A stretch of 64,000 nucleotides of DNA from the NCBI RefSeq assembly GCF_017497975.1, contig NZ_JAGDEL010000001.1, positions 186,001 to 250,000 on the forward strand. The letters are read 5' to 3'. Below, piece after piece: positions 32,485 to 40,839 of this stretch; position 1 is the first letter of the stretch; the number at the start of each line of letters is the position of its first letter. Origin of the DNA: Metabacillus bambusae (lineage in GTDB: Bacteria > Bacillota > Bacilli > Bacillales > Bacillaceae). The position numbers and the translations under genes were made by a program. The notes below the pieces were generated by a model. That model was not told where the DNA came from. It did not search any database and saw only the letters and a list, made by a program, of their open reading frames with translations.

Positions 32485-33651
32485 CTAATCGTCGTTTGAA
32501 TTAATGGTCACTTGTTTTTGTTCTGCATTTTCCTTGTCGAATACTTGTGAAATAACATTTGTCAAACTATGTGACCCTTCAGCATCATGTCCTAGTTCCC
32601 ACAACATCATTCCGCCAAAGCCGTTATCTAGAGCCAGATTTGTTTTCTTTTGAATCGTTGTCACCCCATTGTAATGATAGGTCGTGCCGTTCATCTTAAC
32701 GGTATCACGCTTTGCATTTTCGGGATTGCTATTAATAATTGCTGCATATGAAACCTGTTTAATTGATACATCTTCTGGCTGCGCATAAAATGGAACACCT
32801 AAAACAAGTTTTTCTTTTTTAATACCGTGTTTAGCAAAAAGGGTTGACCAGTAGCTTACGATATTTTCTACAAAAGGATATGGCGATAAATTAGCTGCAT
32901 TGTATTCACCATCCCATTGACCATCATATGCCATGATATTGACATGATCAACATAGTTAAACATGGTTGGTTCATAGATAACGGAAGCAATTTCTGTACC
33001 TGTCACACTATGAATCTTTGAATAAACCGCAATTGATAATTCCTTATTTTTCGAATGAAGATTGTCACTTAACGTTTTCATAAAGGTATCTAGATTTTTG
33101 GCATCCTCTTTAGAGCGAGGGTGTTCAAAATCAATGTCAATCCCATCCAAATTTTCTCGTTCGGTAAACCCAACAAGCTCATTAATTAGCTTAGTACGAG
33201 ATGTAGGATTGGAGATCGCAGCTTTAAAATACTCGTATGACTCTCCACCATTAATATGGTACCAGCCACCAACTGCAAGCATTACATTTGTATCTCGTTT
33301 GTGTGCTTCTTGAACCATTGCGCGCAAATTTGACATAGCGCTATCGCCATTCATTAAAAGACTTCCATCTTTTGCAGGATGAGCAAACGAAAAAATAATA
33401 TGTGTTAATTTAGAATAATTGATTGTATTAGGATCGCGAAAATCTTGAACATAGCCAATCAATACATTAGAATTTTTTTGTTTTATTTTTGGTATTTGTT
33501 TTTGGTGTAATTTTTTTGCAGAATTAGGGGCCATTTGTGTAGTTTTCTTCGCTTGATCTGTACTCTTACTAGAATATAACATTCCTGAAAAGAATCCACC
33601 TGTGAAAATTAGGATTGATACTAGTGCAAGTAGTAAGTAGCTTTTTTTCAT
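32485..33651 (-). CDS. Glycoside hydrolase family 18 protein, membrane-anchored
   Basis: A 388-residue exported protein. An N-terminal hydrophobic segment (~5-27) without a clear cleavage site acts as signal anchor, followed by a Lys/Gln-rich linker and a GH18 barrel (~60-375). The catalytic signature is LDGIDIDFEHP, with all acidic residues including the acid/base Glu; VMLAVGGWYHINGG and VNIMAYDGQWDGEYNAAN are the other family motifs. GH18 enzymes cut chitin or GlcNAc-containing glycans; Bacillus members also act on peptidoglycan and spore cortex fragments. Substrate not fixed. It is a single-gene unit with its own terminator. Confidence 0.9.
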   Translation of the reverse strand: MKKSYLLLALVSILIFTGGFFSGMLYSSKSTDQAKKTTQMAPNSAKKLHQKQIPKIKQKNSNVLIGYVQDFRDPNTINYSKLTHIIFSFAHPAKDGSLLMNGDSAMSNLRAMVQEAHKRDTNVMLAVGGWYHINGGESYEYFKAAISNPTSRTKLINELVGFTERENLDGIDIDFEHPRSKEDAKNLDTFMKTLSDNLHSKNKELSIAVYSKIHSVTGTEIASVIYEPTMFNYVDHVNIMAYDGQWDGEYNAANLSPYPFVENIVSYWSTLFAKHGIKKEKLVLGVPFYAQPEDVSIKQVSYAAIINSNPENAKRDTVKMNGTTYHYNGVTTIQKKTNLALDNGFGGMMLWELGHDAEGSHSLTNVISQVFDKENAEQKQVTINSNDD

Positions 33652-34064
33652 ATTCTACATCCCTTTCACATTCCTATAGTCTTTTAAAATAGTAACAAAA
33701 AAGACTGAAGAATAGGGATGGTAATATAACCCTTAAGATTAATCATTTAACTTTAATCATCCCCTGTATAACTTAATTATTCTTAATTAGATTATTTCAC
33801 TATAAATAAAAGCGAAATTATATGAACCTTGTTTGGAAATATAACCACAAAAGTTAATTCTAATTATTTTAGGCTGACTCTTTAACATCATTGTCAGCCT
33901 TCTTTTCAATTAAATTAAATGGTGACATGAATACTCTATATGAGGCTAGATTCATCTGTATTCCAAAATGCGTCAAAGGGTTACTTAGGGTAATTCAACT
34001 GATTATTTCACAAAAATCCTTTAGTTTAAATTACTAAAAGTTTAATCGAGTGCTATGAATTTTT
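33652..34064. other. Intergenic gap, no gene seen
   Basis: 413 bases between the GH18 and diguanylate cyclase genes. It contains only the terminator at 33871-33900 and AT-rich flanks that should include the GH18 promoter. No supported reading frame or repeat. Confidence 0.6.
33871..33900. terminator. Terminator hairpin downstream of the diguanylate cyclase gene
   Basis: AGGCTGAC and GTCAGCCT enclose 14 bases. The plus-strand exit is TCTTTT and the minus-strand exit TAAAATAATT, so its better direction is plus even though the gene it follows is on the minus strand. Confidence 0.6.
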
Positions 34065-35213
34065 TTATAAAGTGCTGCCCAGCTTTTTATAGCGATCCTT
34101 AGTAGAATGACTATTTCGGTTCGGAGAATCTCGTTCTTCAGCTTGACTCCAACAAACTTGATTTCTTCCTTTTGATTTCGCCCTATATAATGCATCATCC
34201 GCTCGTTTCACTATATTTTGTGGAGTTTCCCCAACTGATTGACTAGTAGTGACACCTATTGAAAAAGTAATGTGTATATTCAAGTTATTAGGTAAAAGGA
34301 ATGGATGTCTTTCAATTTTAGTGCGGATATGTTCTGCTATTTCTATCGATTTTTCAAGATTCTTATCGAGAAGTAATACCGAAAATTCCTCTCCTCCATT
34401 TCGAAATACAGTATCATGTTCACTTATCGAAGCAATTAAAATTGATCCCACTTCATGTAAGATAGAATCACCTGCTTGGTGTCCGTAGCGATCATTTATT
34501 TGTTTAAAATAATCAATATCTATATAAAGTAGCCCTATGTTTTTACGTTGAATTTTTGCATCTGCCATCAAATTAGATAAGATCAAATCAAATTGTCGAG
34601 CATTTTTTAAACCTGTTAAGAAGTCAACAGTAGCTTGTTTTTTGTATTCATAATTCAAATAATTTGATCGACTTATATAGTTTACAAGAATATAGGTAAT
34701 AATCCCACCAAAAATGGACAAACACCAATAATTAAATAATATAATATTAAAATGGTCTAAATGTCTGACACGAATATATAAGATGATTGAAAAGATAAAT
34801 GTACTAGTAACAACCATAAAAATCCATTGTTTACTTTTTGAAATCTTTAGGCTACTAATTACGCCCATTATTGCTCCGACAAAAACAATTGCAATAGACA
34901 CGATTACTACCCCAGTACTAATATCTAAAAATAATAACCTACTTATTGCAATAAGAGTGGACGTGATGAAACTGGATACGAATCCACCAAAGATAGCAGA
35001 AACAATCATTACGATATGACGTAAATCAATGATCGTCTCCGTCTCTACCTGAATACTAAAAATCATTAATAGAGAGCCTAGAATTCCAGTAAAAACACCA
35101 AATATCATTTTATTTCTCAGATTAATCTCATAAGGATTATTTTTAAAAATAGCCCCACCAACGAACAAAAAAGCGATCATTATACACAAATGAACAAATA
35201 AATCTTTTAGCAA
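34065..35213 (-). CDS. Membrane diguanylate cyclase (5TM-LYT-like + GGDEF)
   Basis: A 382-residue protein. About six hydrophobic segments (~5-185) resemble the 5TM receptors of the LYT type seen in YhcK/DgcK-like cyclases, followed by a GGDEF domain (~205-360) with LYIDIDYFKQINDRYGHQAGD and NGGEEFSVLLL. GGEEF is an active variant. Five residues upstream the inhibitory-site position reads SEHD, lacking the Arg of RxxD, so product inhibition is probably lost. The start is a TTG nine bases after GGAGG; no ATG is better placed. It is a single-gene unit. Confidence 0.9.
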   Translation of the reverse strand: MLKDLFVHLCIMIAFLFVGGAIFKNNPYEINLRNKMIFGVFTGILGSLLMIFSIQVETETIIDLRHIVMIVSAIFGGFVSSFITSTLIAISRLLFLDISTGVVIVSIAIVFVGAIMGVISSLKISKSKQWIFMVVTSTFIFSIILYIRVRHLDHFNIILFNYWCLSIFGGIITYILVNYISRSNYLNYEYKKQATVDFLTGLKNARQFDLILSNLMADAKIQRKNIGLLYIDIDYFKQINDRYGHQAGDSILHEVGSILIASISEHDTVFRNGGEEFSVLLLDKNLEKSIEIAEHIRTKIERHPFLLPNNLNIHITFSIGVTTSQSVGETPQNIVKRADDALYRAKSKGRNQVCWSQAEERDSPNRNSHSTKDRYKKLGSTL

Positions 35214-35266
35214 TTCTAGTATCCTCCAGCCGAAAATATAACAATTTCACAAAAAAACGACGAGAA

Positions 35267-35296
35267 AAAAGCAACATTAAAATGGATGCTGCTTTT
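35267..35296 (-). terminator. Terminator of the KASIII/ATP-grasp/SDR operon
   Basis: AAAAGCAACAT pairs with ATGCTGCTTTT (one G-T), followed on the minus strand by TTTTTCTCG. It lies ~107 bases past the last gene of the operon. Confidence 0.75.
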
Positions 35297-35403
35297 AATT
35301 AGATCATTATCATAATATATAATTTCAATATATAATTATACACTATGAAATGAAATAAAATAACATTATACAAAACACTTTGATTAATTATTCTTACATC
35401 AGC

Positions 35404-36534
35404 TTAGAATCTCATTTTCCTAGCAAGTGGCTCAATAACAATATCCATTATCATTTTTAGACAATTCCATGCAAGCGATGATTTTAATGATAAATGTTTA
35501 TTGTAATAGTATGTATACTCTATCTCTTGTACTGACCCTCGCTTCCTCTTAAATGAACCTGCTCCTGCACTCCGATGTCCCATATAGTTTTTATCGATTA
35601 TTTCCTTCGTAATAAGCATTGACAATACTCGATAAAGCCCTGCCTCTTTTTCCCTCTCAATCTCATACCCTAATACTGGTGTTGTTAAAACTCCATCTCT
35701 CACAAAATAACCAATCACACCAATTACTTTTGCATCTTTCAATACAAGTTTAAATTGTAATGTATTATTTATCGCAGTATTCTTAAAATAGTGCTCTGTA
35801 AATTGAGGGTTGTTTATGGAATATTTATCAATATATAACTGATTATATAATTCCTTAACATTCTGATAATCGCCAGTGTGTATATCTCTTATTTGGTAAT
35901 CAAATTTCTGCAAAAGCTTATTATCTTGATTAAGCGCTTTTCTTTGGTTTTTTGTCAGTGGTATCTTGGGATCAAAAAGATATATCGAACGGGACATAAT
36001 TCGTTTGTAGCCTTCACTATTAAAACTACTAATCATTTGGTTATGAAGAGTTTCATTTATCGAACGCATGAGGATAGTATACTGTGGAAATTGATTGGTA
36101 AGAAACTCTGTCATTTTTTTAATCTGATCACTTGTTAAACTAGGATACAGATTTGTAGACAATAGCCAATTATTTACAACAACAACTTTATTTATATTGC
36201 TTTTACGAAGTAAAAATCCAATACCTTCAATAACATACGAAAGAAAAGACTCCAAGCGTTTATTTCCTAATTCCCATAGCTCTTCCTTTGCATAGCTAAT
36301 ATAATGAGTATAAGGAGAAACGACATACGAATTATTGAATTCTTTTTGATTTAGTGAAATTGGTAGAAGGATATCATCAACCTCCAATAAATATATTTCA
36401 GTTTCAATGTTCTTAATATATTTCTCTACACCATCTTTCATTAATGTCTCAAAATAATTCCTTATCAAATGACCATCTTTTTTTGTTGACCACTCAATGG
36501 AATCGATGTTTTTTGCATCATACAATTTTACCAT
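35404..36534 (-). CDS. GNAT/FemAB-like acyltransferase candidate
   Basis: A 376-residue protein, last of the KASIII operon. The C-terminal half (~215-350) looks like an acyl-CoA N-acyltransferase fold: strands around FKLVLKDAKVIGVIGYFVRDGVLTTPVLGYE, then EAGLYRVLSMLITKEI, where the pyrophosphate-binding loop would be, and a basic HRSAGAGSFKRKRGS segment. The N-terminal half is unassigned, so the FemAB-like two-domain layout is possible. It overlaps the upstream adenylating-enzyme gene by 17 bases. GAGG is eight bases before the ATG. It may attach the acyl product of the pathway to an amine, by inference. Confidence 0.65.
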   Translation of the reverse strand: MVKLYDAKNIDSIEWSTKKDGHLIRNYFETLMKDGVEKYIKNIETEIYLLEVDDILLPISLNQKEFNNSYVVSPYTHYISYAKEELWELGNKRLESFLSYVIEGIGFLLRKSNINKVVVVNNWLLSTNLYPSLTSDQIKKMTEFLTNQFPQYTILMRSINETLHNQMISSFNSEGYKRIMSRSIYLFDPKIPLTKNQRKALNQDNKLLQKFDYQIRDIHTGDYQNVKELYNQLYIDKYSINNPQFTEHYFKNTAINNTLQFKLVLKDAKVIGVIGYFVRDGVLTTPVLGYEIEREKEAGLYRVLSMLITKEIIDKNYMGHRSAGAGSFKRKRGSVQEIEYTYYYNKHLSLKSSLAWNCLKMIMDIVIEPLARKMRF

Positions 36535-37861
36535 CGAAGTTTCCTCTCATCGCGTTTTCGATCCGCTTCCTTTTTTTATCAGATGGAATTAAATCGTAAG
36601 GTGAAAAGTGGATATCTGGAACGACTAATCGATTTTGTTTCCATAGCTTTGTTATCTCAGATATGACCACTTCTTTCACTGATTCTGAGCTTGCATTTAC
36701 CTTTAGTTTTACTTCAATTGTTGTCAGATCCATTTGAGTTACCTTGTATTCAAGAATATGATCTGATGCTAGCATAATGGCTCTTCTAATAAAATCGGGA
36801 AACAGAACACCTACATCTCCTCCATCCGTTTTGTAGCCATAAAATAAATCATCACAACGTCCATCAATGCGTTCTAATGCTAAAAAGTGTGATCCACAAG
36901 GACAATGTGCTTTCCGTTCGATTAGAATGTCATTTAGTCTATAACGAATAATTGGCTGGGTAGTTCTTGTGAAATCAGTTAATATCGGCACAAAAATACC
37001 TTTTTCTTTATCTAAATATTCCTTTTGAATTGCTACTAAATCTTCATTCATGTGAAGCGTTCCATGTGAGCATGTAACTGCTAAAAATCCTTCTGTACAC
37101 TGATAAACTTGGTGAAGTGTTTGCTGAAAGACTTCTTCAATAAACCTTTTATCAAGGTCCTCTAACACTTCAGCTACTGAGACGATCTTTATTGGTCGTA
37201 TCAGTATTTTATCTTCAATCTGCCATTCTGCGAGTTTTCTTAACATAGACGGCGGAGCTATTATGATGGTCGGCATTAATTCATTTAAGCGGTGAATATG
37301 TGTTGGAAAATCATCCAAAAGGTCAAAGAATTGGAAGGTTATTCGGCCATTTTCGGTTGTGCTATACAAATTGTTGTTTGCTCTAAGGAAAAAAGCAATT
37401 TTTTGCTTTTCAATTAGGCTTCCAGGTAATAATTTAGCTAAAACAGCTCCAGCCCATTTTGCTGCCTCCTTATCACTCACTAAAAATACCCCTCGGTTTC
37501 CGCTTGTACCTGACGATAGGCCTATTGAAATATCAGCTATTTTCGCTGTAAAATCTCTCGTTCTCTCTGCTTCAAACGCTATCTCAAGGGCTCTTTTCTT
37601 CTTGATTCCAACGGTATTAAAGTCATCGAAATGGTTCATCATAATTGATTTATCAATAATTGGAAGCGATTCCCAATTATGTTCTTGTATTTCATTTTGA
37701 TAATCTTTATAGAATTCTCGGTAAAAAGCTGAATGCCTTAACACAAATAATAATTGTTTTTTAATTTCCCGCTGCTGAAAGCGTTGCAATTCCTCCTTGG
37801 ATAAAAATCTTCTACCATACTTAGTTAACACATATTGTTTCACTAAATTCAGCTTATTCAT
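36518..37861 (-). CDS. Adenylate-forming enzyme, F390-synthetase/CapK/PaaK-like
   Basis: A 447-residue member of the ANL superfamily. The ATP-binding P-loop is SIGLSSGTSGNRGVFLVSD (~117-135); YQCTEGFLAVTC, TRTTQPIIRYRLNDIL and the small C-domain that begins near GRCDDLFYG follow the F390-synthetase/CapK order. Such enzymes activate carboxylic acids as acyl-adenylates. Within this operon it could activate the condensed or reduced acyl chain. AAGGGG seven bases before the ATG at 37861; the in-frame TTG at 37867 is less likely. It overlaps its neighbours (8 and 17 bases), so it is translationally coupled. Confidence 0.85.
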   Translation of the reverse strand: MNKLNLVKQYVLTKYGRRFLSKEELQRFQQREIKKQLLFVLRHSAFYREFYKDYQNEIQEHNWESLPIIDKSIMMNHFDDFNTVGIKKKRALEIAFEAERTRDFTAKIADISIGLSSGTSGNRGVFLVSDKEAAKWAGAVLAKLLPGSLIEKQKIAFFLRANNNLYSTTENGRITFQFFDLLDDFPTHIHRLNELMPTIIIAPPSMLRKLAEWQIEDKILIRPIKIVSVAEVLEDLDKRFIEEVFQQTLHQVYQCTEGFLAVTCSHGTLHMNEDLVAIQKEYLDKEKGIFVPILTDFTRTTQPIIRYRLNDILIERKAHCPCGSHFLALERIDGRCDDLFYGYKTDGGDVGVLFPDFIRRAIMLASDHILEYKVTQMDLTTIEVKLKVNASSESVKEVVISEITKLWKQNRLVVPDIHFSPYDLIPSDKKRKRIENAMRGNFDGKIV

Positions 37862-38702
37862 AAACAAACCCCTTTTTCACAAGCTCCCACGTTTTTTGAC
37901 AATGTGTTGGTAAAATATCTATTTCAGAATTTGTTCTTGATAAGCGATGAAGTTTTATTACATTTTTCTTATACGCTTTGATATCTTCTATTAATAAATT
38001 TGCAACTTTATGAGGGAAAATGAGTTTTTCATAGGCTTGGCTTAACCATACCGCATCAGCACATAATAAAACCCTTTTTCCACTTTGAAGATTGACAAAA
38101 ATACCAAATTGTCCAATCGCATGTCCAGTTAAATCTACTGCTGTTATCGAATTGTCTCCGAGCACATCAAATCCAGTTGTAAATTCCCCATAGCGATTGT
38201 CTAGCTTAATTTCAGCTTGATCAATGAAAGTAATACGCGTATCAATGTCTTCTGGAATCAAATCTAATAAACATCCTTTTGTTAAAGCGCGCAATTTATT
38301 CATTGATTTAATAGGTTCATAGCCTTTTCTAAACGTGAGAATTTTCGCATCTGGAAAATCCTTCAATCCACCAGTATGGTCGCCATGAAAATGAGAAAGG
38401 ATGATCATATTTATATCCTCAGCCTTAATCCCGTCTTTTTCCAATTGTTTTTTTATCGACTTTTCTTCTGAAAAGAAAACCGGTGTTAACTTTGCATATA
38501 GTGAATAGGGGAATTTTTTTGTTGCTTCTATAAAATGTGTTGCATAGCCCGTATCAAAAAGGATGTATCCCTTTGTTGGATGCTTTATTAAAGCAACTGT
38601 TGCAGGGAACTCTATTGACTTTAATGTTCCATTTGGTAAAACTATCTTTTCGGGGTGTGTACAATAACCACATTCGTAAAGCTTTATCGAATTAATTTTC
38701 AT
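37854..38702 (-). CDS. Metallo-beta-lactamase-fold hydrolase
   Basis: A 282-residue MBL-fold enzyme with the dinuclear metal motif ILSHFHGDHTGGL (HxHxDH), the third His in LTGHAIGQFGIF, the bridging Asp in LLCADAVW, and the last His in LPTHCQKTW. The gene order resembles lactonase-type MBL proteins that act on esters, thioesters or lactones. In this operon it takes the place a thioesterase or lactone hydrolase would have. It overlaps the SDR gene by 11 bases and the adenylating-enzyme gene by 8. Substrate unknown. Confidence 0.88.
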   Translation of the reverse strand: MKINSIKLYECGYCTHPEKIVLPNGTLKSIEFPATVALIKHPTKGYILFDTGYATHFIEATKKFPYSLYAKLTPVFFSEEKSIKKQLEKDGIKAEDINMIILSHFHGDHTGGLKDFPDAKILTFRKGYEPIKSMNKLRALTKGCLLDLIPEDIDTRITFIDQAEIKLDNRYGEFTTGFDVLGDNSITAVDLTGHAIGQFGIFVNLQSGKRVLLCADAVWLSQAYEKLIFPHKVANLLIEDIKAYKKNVIKLHRLSRTNSEIDILPTHCQKTWELVKKGFVYE

Positions 38703-39684
38703 GTTTTTTCCACCATTCTACGAATTCCTTTGTCCCCTGTTCTATTGAAACAGCAGGAATATAGCCCAATTCTTGTTGAGCCTTTTCCAGTGACAATGTT
38801 TGTGATTGTGAAAGTACACTTACGGTATACCGAGTTAGCAAAGGTTCTCTTCCACCTAAAAAAATTGTTGAGATGTACTCAAGTGTCCTAGCAATAAAAA
38901 AAGCCTTGTTATAAGAGATTTCCTTATAAGATACAGTTTTTCCTAATTGGGCCATCACTTCTTCAAGCATTTCATATAGATTTACTCGTACGCCATTTGT
39001 AATATTGTATTTTCTGCCTAGTGTTCCTTCCCCTGATGTTAGACAAAGCAATAATGCATCAACAACATTTTCTACATATGTAATATCGACTTCAACATAG
39101 CCCTTTCCGATCTTTGGGAACATGCCCTTTTCACATACTTTAATCAACCTAGGGAGAATTGCATTGTCACCAGGGCCAAAAATAGCTCTTGGTCTGATAG
39201 TAATTGTTGGCAGACCTTCATGAAATGCTTTATCAATCTCTAATTCTGCTATATATTTCGTTTTTGCATAATGGTTAACGAACTTATTAGGTAATGGATC
39301 AGATTCTTTTACATTTCTACGCTCATCAAAGTAAAAATAGAGGCTTGGTGTCGATACATGGATAAGTCGTTTCACACACCATTTCTTACTACCTTCAATG
39401 ATGTTTTTAGTACCAAGAACATTTGCTGCATAAAAATCCTGATATTTTCCCCAGGGAGAAGAAAGAGCACCACAATGAAACACATAATCTTTATCTTTAC
39501 AAAGTTCAATGATTCTCTCAGTGTCCTCTAAGGTCGCTTCTTCAAAGCAAATCCCGATCTTTTTTAACGTCTCCCCTACCTCTTTATTTCGTCCAATGCC
39601 AGTAACATTGTAACCAAGTGAAGCAAGTCTAAATGCTAATTTCTTTCCTAAAAATCCTGTTGCACCCGTTACTAATATGTTCAA
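38692..39684 (-). CDS. Extended SDR (NAD-dependent epimerase/3-beta-HSD type)
   Basis: A 330-residue Rossmann-fold oxidoreductase. It has the NAD(P) motif GATGFLGKK at the start, HCGALSSPWG and the catalytic YxxxK in NHYAKTKYIAE, plus RPRAIFGPGDNAILPRL. The layout is that of extended SDRs of the 3-beta-hydroxysteroid dehydrogenase type, the same superfamily as OleD, which reduces 2-alkyl-3-ketoacids from OleA. This invites a parallel: a KASIII partner makes a beta-keto acyl product, this enzyme reduces it. The start is a TTG overlapping the ATP-grasp stop by four bases, with GGTGA six bases upstream. Confidence 0.85.
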   Translation of the reverse strand: MNILVTGATGFLGKKLAFRLASLGYNVTGIGRNKEVGETLKKIGICFEEATLEDTERIIELCKDKDYVFHCGALSSPWGKYQDFYAANVLGTKNIIEGSKKWCVKRLIHVSTPSLYFYFDERRNVKESDPLPNKFVNHYAKTKYIAELEIDKAFHEGLPTITIRPRAIFGPGDNAILPRLIKVCEKGMFPKIGKGYVEVDITYVENVVDALLLCLTSGEGTLGRKYNITNGVRVNLYEMLEEVMAQLGKTVSYKEISYNKAFFIARTLEYISTIFLGGREPLLTRYTVSVLSQSQTLSLEKAQQELGYIPAVSIEQGTKEFVEWWKKHEN

Positions 39685-40520
39685 GAATGTTCACCATCCC
39701 AGCTAATGTCATACGTTGACTGCTCTAGCATAGTCAGTTTATTAATACGACTTTCCCTCCTCAAAAAGTACATACTCACAAATTGATAGAAAAAAGGCTT
39801 TATATCATTTTTTCTAAATGTAATATCTTTATATGTTGCAAGTATTTGAAACCACCGTTTTACTTGTTTCATTGATTTAAAATTGTTTCGTCCATAAAGA
39901 AGAACACCTAACTTAATAGCTTCTTTTGTTTCATTTTTAGGGTAAAGTAGATCGGTTTGTTCTCCTTTTATTACTTTGGCCATTTCTTTCCCAAATAAAT
40001 GCAATCCACTTGTTGCCCGTGGATTGCATTCTATTGGGATGGCAACACCAGCATGATTGACGATAAAATCAAAAGATATTTGTCCTGTAAATGATAGCTT
40101 CGCAACGATTGTTTTAACAAATTGCTCGATTTCTGGTTTTTCTGTATATTGATAGGAGAGTGTTGCACCTAAGCCAGCTGTGAATTCGGATTTATATACA
40201 GAATGTGCTTGTAATTTCCCATTTCTTGCAAATCCATAGGAACAGTATTGTTTTCCAAAGATCCGCTCCTGCACTATCCAAAGTGAATCTTCAAATACTT
40301 GTATTGGAAACTCTTCTCCTCGTTTTAGAAATATTACCGAATCAGAAAACCTAGAATAGACTTTTTTCAATACTAGATCACTATGAAATTCCTTTATAAA
40401 ATCTGTTTGATTTACTTGTGGTTGTAGGAATTGTGTTTTTGGTGTTTCATAGCCTAGTTCCTCGACAAATCGGATGAACCTTTCTTTATGATGGAGTAAT
40501 TTCATTTTTTTCAAGATCAT
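39681..40520 (-). CDS. ATP-grasp enzyme, C-terminal part (split by frameshift)
   Basis: This frame carries the ATP-grasp core: KYV-type strands around FHSDLVLKKVYSRFSD, the adenine-contacting IVQERIFGKQYCSYG, and the metal-binding ISFDFIVNHAGVAIPIECNPRATSG (Glu-x-Asn-x-Arg). The upstream frame ends in DDLEKNEITPS, and the join is an A7 run (40505-40511). Dropping one A gives DDLEKMKLLHHKERF, which reads smoothly into this frame. The two parts therefore look like a single ~390-residue ligase with a +1 change. No ribosome site of its own is convincing. It may be a pseudogene, a slippage-expressed gene or a sequencing error. ATP-grasp enzymes link carboxylates to amines. Confidence 0.75.
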   Translation of the reverse strand: MILKKMKLLHHKERFIRFVEELGYETPKTQFLQPQVNQTDFIKEFHSDLVLKKVYSRFSDSVIFLKRGEEFPIQVFEDSLWIVQERIFGKQYCSYGFARNGKLQAHSVYKSEFTAGLGATLSYQYTEKPEIEQFVKTIVAKLSFTGQISFDFIVNHAGVAIPIECNPRATSGLHLFGKEMAKVIKGEQTDLLYPKNETKEAIKLGVLLYGRNNFKSMKQVKRWFQILATYKDITFRKNDIKPFFYQFVSMYFLRRESRINKLTMLEQSTYDISWDGEHS

Positions 40521-40839
40521 CGACTACTACATCACAATAAGCTGATAATTGATCCTTATACATTGAGACAAAGAAGATCTCTTCACAAGTAGGCATTAAT
40601 ATATCTACGCGCTTATTTTTAATTATCTGTATTAAACAGTTAATAAATTCTTGCGTTTCATATTTTGGAGAAGGGTATAAAAAGAATTCTTTTATCCGAT
40701 TTGTGGTTTTTGCAAGCGCATATGGGACACTATCAGCAGTATAAACATCCATTCCTCCATCTTCTAAAACTCTGCATAAGTGAAGTGTAACTGGTGCTCT
40801 AGCTCCTAATATCAAAACTCGCTTTCTCTTAATATTCAA
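40486..40839 (-). CDS. ATP-grasp enzyme, N-terminal part (split by frameshift)
   Basis: About 117 residues of the pre-ATP-grasp Rossmann-like domain: KRVLILGARAPVTLHLCRVL, GGMDVYTADSVPYALAKTT, and the DILMPTCEEIFFVSMYKDQL edge that leads into the ATP-grasp fold in intact homologues. After DDLEK the frame departs into NEITPS and stops, whereas the overlapping frame continues the family. The start is the TTG at 40839, eight bases after GGAGG within the KASIII gene, giving an 11-base overlap. Joined with the downstream part by removing one base from the A7 run at 40505-40511, it makes a full-length enzyme. Confidence 0.72.
   Translation of the reverse strand: MNIKRKRVLILGARAPVTLHLCRVLEDGGMDVYTADSVPYALAKTTNRIKEFFLYPSPKYETQEFINCLIQIIKNKRVDILMPTCEEIFFVSMYKDQLSAYCDVVVDDLEKNEITPS

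Noticed and set aside
37854-38702. Naming the MBL protein an AHL lactonase
   Set aside because: The HxHxDH motif is shared by many MBL hydrolases, and its position inside a biosynthetic-looking operon argues for a pathway role.
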